A DNA stretch of 58,529 nucleotides, taken from positions 1-58,529 of the forward strand of contig JAVEXZ010000013.1 in NCBI GenBank assembly GCA_034003765.1, written 5' to 3'. The notes below the pieces were generated by a model. That model saw only the letters and a list, made by a program, of their open reading frames with translations, was not told where the DNA came from and did not search any database. Origin of the DNA: JAAZGD01 sp034003765. GTDB lineage: Bacteria > Bacillota > Clostridia > Peptostreptococcales > Anaerovoracaceae. Below, in pieces: positions 35,245-43,400 of the stretch; the stretch's first letter is position 1; each line of letters opens with the position of its first letter. The position numbers were made by a program, and so were the translations under genes.

Positions 35245-35376
35245 ATGTTTCAATTAATTTATTCTATTATGAGGTTTCACTATAGAAGGCGCTATCAGTA
35301 CATATTGTTTTTCACCTCCACAATTTCATATCAAAAATTTAAAAAAGTCAGCATTTTGCCAATGGCAAAATGCTGA
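35245..35376 (+). CDS. Possible 43-residue ORF downstream of the riboswitch
   Basis: ATG 35245 opens MFQLIYSIMRFHYRRRYQYI..., preceded by a weak AAGAGG. Its last third lies inside a perfect terminator, which speaks against a real protein. It is listed because it is the only reading frame the riboswitch could directly control. Confidence 0.2.
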   Translation: MFQLIYSIMRFHYRRRYQYILFFTSTISYQKFKKVSILPMAKC

Positions 35377-35386
35377 CTTTTTCTTT
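35342..35386 (+). terminator. Strong terminator downstream of the riboswitch segment
   Basis: AAAAAGTCAGCATTTTGCC and GGCAAAATGCTGACTTTTT pair perfectly over 19 bp around AAT, with T on the 3' side. Confidence 0.9.
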
Positions 35387-35486
35387 TCAACAAATTTCTT
35401 ATATCTCCGACCATTAAAAATATTTATCGGCATAAGTTTCTTGTTTATATGTAAAAACTTGACAGTTTATCAGTGCCGTTCTCCGC

Positions 35487-35527
35487 CCTCCAATCTGTTT
35501 CGCATTTTCAGCAAAACAGATTGGAGG
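35487..35527 (+). promoter_or_regulatory. Hairpin that covers the ribosome binding site of the sigma-like gene
   Basis: CCTCCAATCTGTTT (35487-35500) pairs perfectly with AAACAGATTGGAGG (35514-35527) around 13 nt. GGAGG of the Shine-Dalgarno region is the last part of the stem, 8 nt before ATG 35536; a second GGA remains free. Confidence 0.65.
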
Positions 35528-35535
35528 AAAGGACC

Positions 35536-36027
35536 ATGAAAAATTATAAGGACAGCGATTATGCCCTTAATAAGTACAGCCAGGGCATTGTATATAAATT
35601 TGCGGATGGGATTATAGAGGTAACCATGGAGGATTATCTGCGCACAAATCCCGGCAAAACAGAACAGGATTTTCAGGAACTGAAAGCCCTGTCAGATGAA
35701 ATTTATCACCGGCAGGCTGTGGTTACAAATCGGACAAGCCGTTTGAATGTCACGATAAACGGCATGGAGGAAACCGAGCAACTTGCCACGGCTTCCCCCG
35801 ATACAGAGCTGATATATAAAAACGACGCTGGACAAGCCATGAGGGCTGCCAAAAAGTTATTAGACAGCGGTGAATTGACAGAAACACAAAAACGCAGGTT
35901 TGTAATACATTTCTTCAAGGGGATGTCAACGCGCCAGATTGCAGCCGGAGAAAATGTCAGTCATGTTGCCATACATAAGTCAATTATGCTTGCCAAAAAG
36001 AAATTAAAAAAGTTTTTTGAAAAATAG
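35536..36027 (+). CDS. RNA polymerase sigma factor-like protein (region 4) of a mobile element
   Basis: A 163-residue protein. The C-terminal part LTETQKRRFVIHFFKGMSTRQIAAGENVSHVAIHKSIMLAKKKLKKFF is a sigma-70 region 4 helix-turn-helix that would bind a -35 element; the N-terminal half (YSQGIVYKFADGIIEVTMEDYLRTNPGKT) lacks a clear region 2. Such proteins regulate transfer or cargo genes in Firmicutes elements. The start ATG 35536 has GGAGGAAAGGACC before it, partly buried in a hairpin. Confidence 0.7.
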   Translation: MKNYKDSDYALNKYSQGIVYKFADGIIEVTMEDYLRTNPGKTEQDFQELKALSDEIYHRQAVVTNRTSRLNVTINGMEETEQLATASPDTELIYKNDAGQAMRAAKKLLDSGELTETQKRRFVIHFFKGMSTRQIAAGENVSHVAIHKSIMLAKKKLKKFFEK

Positions 36028-36366
36028 GGTTAATACCCCTCCTTTTTTGACATTGGGTGAGAGGGAAAATTTATTCTCTCACCCGCACATTGAAAAATGC
36101 CGATAGTTTTTACCAGCCATATCGGGATAGAAAGTATCGCTCCTGCTGGGATCGGCTGGAGAGAACTTTCATGCACGGCGGTAAATCCACTACGACTCGA
36201 TATCACCCTTCATATCCGGGAAGCGGGGTCAAATAGGATACGAACGTACTTTGCTGATTTGCGTTTTTGAATATAATAACATGGCACTCTCCCGTGTATT
36301 CCCAGGTTGGGAATACGTTTCGTTCAAACATTTTTATAAATAGTTGCTGTAAGAAATGACAATATT
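36028..36366. other. Non-coding junction with two hairpins
   Basis: GGGTGAGAG/CTCTCACCC (36055-36084) and GTATTCCC/GGGAATAC (36296-36316) form hairpins between the convergent sigma-like and kinase genes. Neither has a clear T run. No gene is seen. Confidence 0.5.
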
Positions 36367-37638
36367 TTATGCAGTAGCCTGAAATATAAACCAGCCCTCC
36401 TTAACCGAAAACTGAAATACGCCGCCATGCTTTTCCACGATATGAGCTATACTTTTTGTGCCAAAGCCATGCCCCTGCTCTTGTGATATTGGAAGCCCTT
36501 GTTGAAATATCGGCTCTATCTGATAGCTGTTGTGCAGATCAATGCACAGCTTATTATTTTTGGAATACATACGCAGCCGGATGATGCGTTTGTTGCTGTC
36601 AGGTATCTGTTCACAGGCATGGATCGCATTTTCCAAAGCGTTTGACAAGAGCGAGCAAAGCTCAGTATCGCTAAAGGGAAGCAAATCAGGCAGTTTTGCA
36701 TCCACCGTAAGCATGATTTCCGCTTGTTTCGCTTTCGCGGCGAAAGCGGACAAAATCAGGTTGACGGTTTCGTTTTCACAAAAGCGTGTGGGCGTGATGG
36801 CATCCATGTCGGACTGGGCAGTTCGTAGGTACTCTTTAATCCCCTCGATGAGTTCCTTGGAGGCCAACCCCTGTAAAAGCGCAAAATGATGGCGCATATC
36901 ATGCCGATAGGATGCGGCGTTCTGCTGTAACTGCCGCAGAGAAGCAAACTCTGTCTGCGCCAACCGAAACTGTGCATCCAACATATCTTTTTCTCTTTGG
37001 AGGTTTGCTTGCTTTTGTGTCTCAGCGTAGTAAAGGATAACAAACACAAAATAGAAAATGGATATTGCTGAGGGCATAAACTGTACCGCCCATTCGGCAC
37101 CGCTGTAAAGCACATCGGTGTAGATGGCGGTTGTGTAGTCGAACAAATAATAAAAAAGCGGAACCCCGCCTAAAAATAAGCAAGATTTAGTGGACTTTTC
37201 CATCAACTGCCGGACAGATCCGGCCACATATCTTTTCAAGAAACAATAGGCCAGAAACACGAATGCTATGTAAAAAATGTGGTCTGCAAGTCTGCTGCCC
37301 AAAGCGGCACCCGCAAGAAAACCAAACCAGCGCGGAGCTTGACAGCAGAGATAACCGAAAAGCACACTGACAGCGGATATGAGCCACGGACGCTTATAGT
37401 ATAAAGAGAATATTGCGATCAGCGGCAGATGGATAATCAGCGGATACAGCTTTGATGTCAAATCCAAGCCCAAAAGCCACCAACTGGCGGTTTGAACGAA
37501 AAGGAAAATGACACAGAGCAAACCGGTAGTGAACCTGTTTTTCTTTGTGGGTTCTATTCCCGCAAAGAGAGCAGTCACCGTGATGCCAAAGACCAGAGAA
37601 ACCCCAAATCGCAAGAGCCCGATCACTGTTACTGCCAC
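36367..37638 (-). CDS. Sensor histidine kinase, GHKL type (AgrC/HPK10 class)
   Basis: A 423-residue membrane kinase with about six N-terminal helices (to residue ~210), a helical dimer region, the phospho-acceptor histidine in YRHDMRHHFALL, the N-box ELCSLLSNALENAIHAC and the G-box GHGFGTKSI near the C terminus. Such kinases sense peptides or membrane states and partner with LytTR regulators; here the regulator gene precedes it by 24 nt. The start is GTG 37638 with GGAGGTG before it. No AgrB/AgrD-like peptide genes are nearby. Confidence 0.9.
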   Translation of the reverse strand: MAVTVIGLLRFGVSLVFGITVTALFAGIEPTKKNRFTTGLLCVIFLFVQTASWWLLGLDLTSKLYPLIIHLPLIAIFSLYYKRPWLISAVSVLFGYLCCQAPRWFGFLAGAALGSRLADHIFYIAFVFLAYCFLKRYVAGSVRQLMEKSTKSCLFLGGVPLFYYLFDYTTAIYTDVLYSGAEWAVQFMPSAISIFYFVFVILYYAETQKQANLQREKDMLDAQFRLAQTEFASLRQLQQNAASYRHDMRHHFALLQGLASKELIEGIKEYLRTAQSDMDAITPTRFCENETVNLILSAFAAKAKQAEIMLTVDAKLPDLLPFSDTELCSLLSNALENAIHACEQIPDSNKRIIRLRMYSKNNKLCIDLHNSYQIEPIFQQGLPISQEQGHGFGTKSIAHIVEKHGGVFQFSVKEGWFIFQATA

Positions 37639-37662
37639 TTTAAAGCACCTCCCTCCATTTTC

Positions 37663-38388
37663 TTATTCCCCTTCCATTTGATAATTCAGATATTGCTGTT
37701 TCATCTCCTTGGCCTTGCCCTGTGCGACAGGAACAGCGGAAAGAGTCTGCATGGTGATCTGATGGTTTTCGATGGTATCCACATACTGCATATTCACAAG
37801 ATAGGAGCGGTGAGGTTTGATAAAACACCCATATTTCAGCAGGCTATCGCAGACAGAGGAAAAAGATTCCGTACATTCGGTCACCTTGCCGGAGCGCAGA
37901 TGATAGAGGACGTTTCTGCCGATGACCTCGACAAAGACCAAGTTGGAGATCAGTATTTTTTGAATCCCCTCATTGCTCTTTACGATGACCGCATCCTCTT
38001 CTTCTTTCGCTTTGATTTGCTCCAGCAGCTCGTCAAAGGTGAAGAACAGTTTTTCTTTTGAGATTGGTTTGAGTACATAGTTGATCGCCTTCACCGAATA
38101 GCTTTCCAAAGCAAACTCAGGCGATGAGGTAAAGAATAAAATCGGTGCGGTTTTTTCAAAGGTGCGAATTTCCTTTGCCGCATCAATGCCGGTAAAGCCC
38201 GGCATCATAATATCCAGACAGTATATATCAAACCGCTTTCCTTTTTCCAAGGCTGAAATCAATTCAAACCCGTTTGGAAATACGGCGTGTTCACAGTTTA
38301 GATGTCTTGATGTTCGGTACAGGTCGATGAGCTGTACCATATTGGACAGCTCGTCAATATTATCGTCACAGACCGCAATGTACAGCAT
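37663..38388 (-). CDS. LytTR-family response regulator
   Basis: A 241-residue regulator: receiver domain with acidic pair D8-D9, phospho-acceptor D59 in DIYCLDIMMPG and the lysine in YVLKPIS, then a C-terminal LytTR DNA-binding domain (VIGRNVLYHL...FIKPHRSYLVNMQYVDTIE). LytTR proteins bind paired 9-bp direct repeats spaced about two helix turns apart. I chose ATG 38388 since GGAGGG lies 6 nt before it; the TTG 6 nt further up is part of that gap. Likely targets are the paired boxes at 38885 and 41041. Confidence 0.92.
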   Translation of the reverse strand: MLYIAVCDDNIDELSNMVQLIDLYRTSRHLNCEHAVFPNGFELISALEKGKRFDIYCLDIMMPGFTGIDAAKEIRTFEKTAPILFFTSSPEFALESYSVKAINYVLKPISKEKLFFTFDELLEQIKAKEEEDAVIVKSNEGIQKILISNLVFVEVIGRNVLYHLRSGKVTECTESFSSVCDSLLKYGCFIKPHRSYLVNMQYVDTIENHQITMQTLSAVPVAQGKAKEMKQQYLNYQMEGE

Positions 38389-38408
38389 AAGCAACCCTCC
38401 ATGTTCTA

Positions 38409-38699
38409 TTAGACTTCTTCGGAAACTCTCGCAGGATCCCTCTCCTGCAAATTGGGTAGTTGCCGATTACCGGGTTCAGATTGTATAACGGCATTTTCAT
38501 CAGGAACATACTCCATGATGTCGCCGAAGTCGCAGCCCAAAACACTGCAAATCCGAACCAAAATATCGACATATATGTTTTCATCCTTTGATATTTTCAG
38601 AAGCGAACCGCTGCTGATACCCGCCGCCCTGCACAGCTCGCCTTTTCTTATTTTTTTGTCGATCATCAGTTTGAATAATTTGTTATAACTGACACCCAT
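38409..38699 (-). CDS. XRE-family transcriptional regulator
   Basis: A 96-residue protein with a Cro/CI-type helix-turn-helix (residues about 5-65: YNKLFKLMIDKKIRKGELCRAAGISSGSLLKISKDENIYVDILVRICSVLGCDFGDIMEYV), a kind common in Firmicutes conjugative elements, and a polar tail. It is the first gene of an operon with the response regulator (20 nt gap) and kinase and may control the whole island. The start is ATG 38699 rather than GTG 38711, judged by the GTGAGG site. Confidence 0.85.
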   Translation of the reverse strand: MGVSYNKLFKLMIDKKIRKGELCRAAGISSGSLLKISKDENIYVDILVRICSVLGCDFGDIMEYVPDENAVIQSEPGNRQLPNLQERDPARVSEEV

Positions 38700-38763
38700 A
38701 ACACGCCTCACTTCTTTCTGAAAAACGAAAATCCTTCGTTAATCATTCATGCTAACAGCACAC

Positions 38764-38792
38764 AGTATATCATCAAATTATGACAAATACAA
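38764..38792 (-). promoter_or_regulatory. Promoter of the XRE-regulator-kinase operon
   Basis: Minus strand TTGTAT (38792-38787), 17 nt, TATACT (38769-38764), about 65 nt before the start codon. Confidence 0.65.
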
Positions 38793-38884
38793 GATAAAAT
38801 TCATGTGAACTCGTCGATTTTCGTGTGATAATGTGTTTGTATACCTCTAAAAGCAAAAAAGGCAGGAGTGTGCTTTCCTCCAAA

Positions 38885-38955
38885 ATCATGTTTCATGTCG
38901 AAAAAATCATGTTTCATGCAGCGGACGGTTTTGCAGAAAGATTTCTGATAGATTG
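38885..38955 (+). promoter_or_regulatory. Paired-box operator and promoter of the secreted SH3 protein gene
   Basis: ATCATGTTTCATG occurs at 38885-38897 and again at 38906-38918, exactly 21 bp apart. Then come CAGCGGACGGTTTT and GATAGATTGAACG, the same in order as at 41041. ACGGTT and TAGATT, separated by 18 nt, could be the -35 and -10 boxes. The layout fits a LytTR site, though the box does not match the canonical LytTR consensus well. Confidence 0.6.
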
Positions 38956-39005
38956 AACGTGGAGAAATAAATGTTATTTCGTTCAATCAAAAAGGAGGAA
39001 AAACT

Positions 39006-41006
39006 ATGAAAAAGCAATTTATGGGCATACTGCTCACTCTGTGTATGGCGCTTACCTTACTGCCGACAACGGCGTTTGCGGCGGAAAATGTGACCATACT
39101 GTCATACCCCGCAAAAACTGAGTATACGGTTGGCGAGGGATTTGACCGAACCGGGATTAACGCGGTGGTCACGATAGGCGGTGAAAAAAAGGACATCTCT
39201 AATGAAATCAGTTTCAGAAATTACGGAAACGTTACATTGGAACAAGGTACGGTATTTGCGTACACTGCAGGCAAGCAGGAGATTACCCTGCGCTGGACAG
39301 CTCCGGGCGAAAAAACCAGCCAAATCGTAGGGAAATATACCGTTACATTATCCGGCACATATGTTGCTCCCGTGCAGGCCGCACCCCAGGCGAATGAGAC
39401 TACTAATCAAGCATACAATGCCATGGACAACGGTTGGTACAGCATCCGTCTATGCCCCGTTGGCAGTGGCCGTGCCGGTCTGCTCTATGCCGGCAGGACC
39501 AACACTTTTATCAATATCGACTCCGCAGGCAAGGCATTCTTACGCACAGGAGGAAGGGATACGAAATTCTATGTTGAGAAAAAGCGCATAGTAGACCGTG
39601 ACTGGGCTGAGATAACCATAAAAATGGCGGATGGGCGCTATTTGGGAATTGCGGGCGAAATAGATAACAGAGCGATGTATAAAGTCGGGACGAACCCGGT
39701 CTACCGCTCCAGTCCGAATGGAGAAATTATCGGGGAAATGCCGGCAGGCACCATTCTGGAAGTTACCGAGATCAAGGGCGACTGGGCGAAGGTAAAGTAT
39801 GAAGGCCGAGCGTATTATATGTGGGCTGCCAGACTGACAAAAGTGAACTCGGGTGGCACGCAGCTAGCGGCGGTAAACAATCCTTATCTATGGCAAGTAT
39901 CCTTCGGCAGCACAGTTGCTCTGCGCCCCTCTGAGAATCCTAAAATGATGGTCCGCCCTGCGGAAAAAGGATATCCAGACGGAGCGGGGGTTGTCCTGTC
40001 CGAATACATAGCCAACTATACTGATATAACTTTTGAGGACTGGAGCACAACCATTAGCAACGCTGAAATGGCGGGGTTATTAGATGAGGTGTTCAATTCT
40101 TTAGGATACGATTACCCTGTAGACTCTCAGCGAGACTTCTATGAACGTTTACGTAATGAAGGTGGGCAAGCTTGGGAACTCAGAGGAGCTATTATGCGTT
40201 GTCACAGTTGGGGTGTCTTTACTGATGAAAATATGAATTGGAGTGCGAGTCCGACCTATGGGGAGTTTACTTCATACTTGATCAAACTAATGAATTATCA
40301 TAAAAGCAGGTTTAGCCCCAAATGGCCGCTTTTCACCAATGACATCATCAAGAGCTTTGGCATCAGCGGCGACACCAGCGCAAACGCCAAAATAACATGG
40401 GAGCAGGCAGCGGCTCTCCAATACAAAACCGTACATTGGGCGGCAGCGGAACATTTGAGAAGAGGTGAATGGAGTAGCCTTTTAGATAAGGTGGAAGACC
40501 TCATTTCGGCCGTGCCGCCGAACATGACATCCTCTGGGGGGGCATCCGGACAGACACCCGCTCCGGCACCGACACCCACCAACACCGTTACGGCAACGCC
40601 CACCAACACCAAGTTTATGTTAAACGGTGCGGAGGCTGCACTGCCTGCCTACAGCATCGGCGGGAACAACTACGTCAAGCTGCGGGATGTGGGCGCACTT
40701 CTGCAAACGCGCTTCGATGTGCGCTGGGAGGACAGCAAGGCGAAGCTGTATAACCATGCGGCGTACACCAAGACGAGCGGCGAGCTTGCCGCAATCGGCA
40801 AAGACAGTAAAAATGCTACACTGAGTGCCACAGATTTCGTGTGGGGTGACACCGGCACGACGGTGACGGGGCTGACCGCCTACACCATCGGCGGCAACAA
40901 CTATATCAAGCTGCGGGACATCGCAAAGCTGTTTGACTTCGATGTGGACTGGCGCGACGGCAAAGCGTGGATTGAGCCTGACGTATCGCCGTATACGGAG
41001 GACTAA
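39006..41006 (+). CDS. Secreted SH3-domain protein with copper-amine-oxidase-like repeats
   Basis: A 666-residue exported protein. A Sec signal peptide covers residues 1-25 (cleavage near TAFA-AE). An Ig-like/cell-surface domain follows (to about 115), then a bacterial SH3 domain (about 224-285, YKVGTNPVYRSSPNGEIIGE...), a middle domain with helices, a threonine/proline linker near 520-535 (TPAPAPTPTN), and two copper-amine-oxidase N-terminal-like repeats at about 535-600 and 615-660 (IGGNNYVKLRDVGALL and IGGNNYIKLRDIAKLF). SH3 and these repeats often bind the cell wall. AAAGGAGG precedes ATG 39006. It has its own operator. Confidence 0.85.
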   Translation: MKKQFMGILLTLCMALTLLPTTAFAAENVTILSYPAKTEYTVGEGFDRTGINAVVTIGGEKKDISNEISFRNYGNVTLEQGTVFAYTAGKQEITLRWTAPGEKTSQIVGKYTVTLSGTYVAPVQAAPQANETTNQAYNAMDNGWYSIRLCPVGSGRAGLLYAGRTNTFINIDSAGKAFLRTGGRDTKFYVEKKRIVDRDWAEITIKMADGRYLGIAGEIDNRAMYKVGTNPVYRSSPNGEIIGEMPAGTILEVTEIKGDWAKVKYEGRAYYMWAARLTKVNSGGTQLAAVNNPYLWQVSFGSTVALRPSENPKMMVRPAEKGYPDGAGVVLSEYIANYTDITFEDWSTTISNAEMAGLLDEVFNSLGYDYPVDSQRDFYERLRNEGGQAWELRGAIMRCHSWGVFTDENMNWSASPTYGEFTSYLIKLMNYHKSRFSPKWPLFTNDIIKSFGISGDTSANAKITWEQAAALQYKTVHWAAAEHLRRGEWSSLLDKVEDLISAVPPNMTSSGGASGQTPAPAPTPTNTVTATPTNTKFMLNGAEAALPAYSIGGNNYVKLRDVGALLQTRFDVRWEDSKAKLYNHAAYTKTSGELAAIGKDSKNATLSATDFVWGDTGTTVTGLTAYTIGGNNYIKLRDIAKLFDFDVDWRDGKAWIEPDVSPYTED

Positions 41007-41040
41007 CCGCGCCGCCCCCACGGTATAAACTAATCCCAAA

Positions 41041-41115
41041 ATCATGTTTCATGTTGAAAAAATCATGTTTCATGCAGCAGACGGTTTTCTGTGGCAGGGT
41101 TTTGATAGAGTGAAC
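41041..41115 (+). promoter_or_regulatory. Second copy of the paired-box operator and promoter
   Basis: ATCATGTTTCATG at 41041-41053 and 41062-41074, again 21 bp apart, followed by CAGCAGACGGTTTT and GATAGAGTGAACG. It is a close copy of 38885-38955 and stands before the lipoprotein-lemA-DUF2207 genes. Confidence 0.62.
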
Positions 41116-41164
41116 GCATGGGACTTTGCCCGATACAACCCAACAGAAAACGGAGGATTTAGAA

Positions 41165-41575
41165 ATGAAAAAGTTACTGGTACTTATCATGGCACTTGCA
41201 ATGGCGCTGAGCCTTGCAGCCTGCGGCGGCAATGCCGAATCCCCTGCATCCACCCCCGCCGCTGCGGAACGGAAAGACAACGTAACCCCCGAGCAGGCAG
41301 CGGCAATTGTAGACATCATGGCGAAGATGGGCCCGCTGTACGAAGAGGCGGCGGCAGCGGCCACGGCAAACGGCTGGGATCAGGACGAGCTGGCGGTGCA
41401 GGAGCTAAATGCGGTATATGCCATTATGGACTCCGCAAGGGTTGGACTTGGAGAACTTGACGGATACGGGGACACCAGCACAGAAGGAATTGACGAGGTT
41501 GTGGCAATGTATCAGGCAATGCTGGACGAAATGCCCAACTTAGTCACTAAGTACAGCGAGCCCTACAGCAATTAA
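41165..41575 (+). CDS. Small lipoprotein of unknown function
   Basis: A 136-residue exported lipoprotein: a type II signal with lipobox LAAC (cysteine at 20), a short linker rich in Ser/Pro/Ala, then a helical acidic domain (NVTPEQAAAIVDIMAKMGPLYEEAAA...). It would sit on the outer face of the cytoplasmic membrane. CGGAGG precedes ATG 41165. It is the first gene of the unit driven by the operator at 41041. Its domain is not recognised. Confidence 0.8.
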   Translation: MKKLLVLIMALAMALSLAACGGNAESPASTPAAAERKDNVTPEQAAAIVDIMAKMGPLYEEAAAAATANGWDQDELAVQELNAVYAIMDSARVGLGELDGYGDTSTEGIDEVVAMYQAMLDEMPNLVTKYSEPYSN

Positions 41576-41621
41576 TCATTGCGTGTTATCAAATGGATAA
41601 AACATAAAAAATAATCTCATG

Positions 41622-41658
41622 GCAAAAGCGGATGCGGAACACCCGCATCCGCTTTTGC
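41622..41658 (+). other. Very stable intercistronic hairpin between lipoprotein gene and lemA
   Basis: GCAAAAGCGGATGCGG and CCGCATCCGCTTTTGC pair perfectly over 16 bp around 5 nt. AAAAAGGAGG, the lemA ribosome site, follows directly. Lack of a T run suggests a processing or attenuating element rather than a full terminator. Confidence 0.75.
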
Positions 41659-41676
41659 AAAAAGGAGGAAATGACT

Positions 41677-42231
41677 ATGCTGCCAACTTTCATCACAATC
41701 GCCGTAATTGCTGCGGTCATTGTTCTATGGATTATCTCCACCCAGCGCAGACTGGTAGTGCTGGATGAGAATATCAGCAATGCCATGAGCCAAATCGGGG
41801 TGCAGCTTTCCAGCCGCTTTGATGCGCTGACGGCCCTTTTGGATTTAACAAAGGGCTATGCCAAGCATGAAAGCGAAACTCTGATTGAAACCATCAAATC
41901 AAGAAGAAGCGTCATCACGGCAAAATCCACGCCGGATGATGTGATGCGTCAGGAAGGGGTTATTTCTGAAGCCCTTGGCAGGATTGCCATGGTAACGGAG
42001 CAGTATCCCGACCTGAAAGCCAATCAAAATTACATCAAAACCATGGACGCGGTGCAGACCTTTGAAAATATGGTGCGCACCAGCCGTCTGATCTACAACG
42101 ACAGTGTAACAAAGCTGAACCGTGAAATCCGAATGTTCCCGGTCTCTGCCATTGCCGGGATGCTGGGTTTCGGGCAAAGAGAATATCTTGTGGAGCAGGC
42201 TGATAAGGCGGATATGCCCAGCATGAAATGA
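41677..42231 (+). CDS. LemA family protein
   Basis: A 184-residue membrane-anchored protein: one N-terminal helix (residues 3-20), then the LemA four-helix domain with RRLVVLDENISNAMSQIGVQLSSRFDALTALLDLTKGYA, KANQNYIKTMDAVQTFENMVRTSRLIYNDSVTKLNREIRMFP and the end FGQREYL. LemA proteins are linked to envelope stress and often sit beside DUF2207 or TPM-domain proteins; function is poorly known. ATG 41677 is 8 nt from AAAGGAGG; ATG 41671 is too close. It overlaps the start region of the next gene. Confidence 0.9.
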   Translation: MLPTFITIAVIAAVIVLWIISTQRRLVVLDENISNAMSQIGVQLSSRFDALTALLDLTKGYAKHESETLIETIKSRRSVITAKSTPDDVMRQEGVISEALGRIAMVTEQYPDLKANQNYIKTMDAVQTFENMVRTSRLIYNDSVTKLNREIRMFPVSAIAGMLGFGQREYLVEQADKADMPSMK

Positions 42232-42239
42232 GGTGCCCG

Positions 42240-43361
42240 ATGCGCAAAAAAGTAAGCGGACTGATTCTATGCTTTGCCTTATTATTTGCCCTCCCTCTCC
42301 CGGCTTTTGCGGCAAATCAGGTCAATACCATGGATATTCAGGTGGTCATTTACGAGGACGGCTCCATGTATGTGACACAGGTGTGGGAGGGAGATTTTAA
42401 CGAGGGAACCGAAAGCTACATTCCCATGAACGCACCCGACTATCCGACCGCCAGCCAGCTTACAGTCTCCGACCAAAACGGGAGTTATGAGACGGTTTCG
42501 GATTGGAATATTGACTGGAGCTTTGAAGAAAAGGCGAGAAAATGCGGCATCCATGATACGGACAGCGGGTATGAAATCTGCTTTGGCATCAGCCGGTATG
42601 GACAAAACCGCTATGTGATTGAATATAAGCTGGACAATGCGGTGGGCGGTTACAGCGACAGGGACGGCGTAAACTTCCGATTTGTAAACGATGGGATGAA
42701 CACCACTCCCACCGATGTGAAGGTTGAAATCCGGCTGGCGGACGGCACACCCATCACCGATGAAACCGCCGACATATGGGGGTTTGGCTATGACGGACAG
42801 GTGGAATTTTTAGACGGCGCTATTCTGGCCTACACGGAAAGCCCCATTGCTCCCGAAAACCATGTGACGGTACTGTTTTCTCTGGAGAAAGGAATCCTGT
42901 CCCCCTCACGGCAAGAGCAGGGCAGCTTTGAGGAAGTAAAAGAAACTGCCTTTTCAGGCAGCGATTACGATGATACCGGCGAAGAAGTATCCACATTTGA
43001 AGCGATTGTCACGATGCTTTTGTCCATGGGACTTCCCATCGGGCTGATGATTTGGTTTTTCAGAATGAAAAAGAAACGTGCGGAGAAAAAAAGGCAGAGA
43101 TTTACAGAGCGGTTCGGGTATTTCAGGGACATTCCCAACGATGGCAATCTGAGTGCCACCTATGCGCTGGGACGGCTGTTTGATGTGTGTGAGGACGGTG
43201 CGATCCTCTCCACAGGAATGCTGCGGCTGATTCAGCTTGGCTGCCTGTTCCCTGTGGAAACGCAGCACGTCGGTTTGATGGGACAAACCCGCGAAACAGT
43301 GAGCCTGCGGCTGGTGGGCAGCAATCATAGCAGTATGAACGAATATGACGAGGGGTACTAA
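42240..43361 (+). pseudogene. DUF2207 membrane protein, truncated by an IS3-family element
   Basis: The reading frame starts at ATG 42240 (GAGGTG before it; ATG 42228 overlaps the lemA stop) and shows a Sec signal peptide (about 1-24), a DUF2207 extracytoplasmic domain (MDIQVVIYEDGSMYVTQVWEG...), a helix near residues 255-275, and the start of a cytoplasmic domain. It then runs into the insertion sequence at 43355 and stops after two extra codons. Full-length relatives are about 600 residues, so a large cytoplasmic part is lost. Secretion of the front part may persist. Confidence 0.8.
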
Positions 43362-43400
43362 GTCAATAAATAGTACAATATAAATTCGGACAAATTCTAA

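Noticed and set aside
41044..41460. 138-residue plus-strand frame across the operator and lipoprotein start
   Set aside because: Overlaps the lipoprotein gene out of frame and starts within the promoter boxes.
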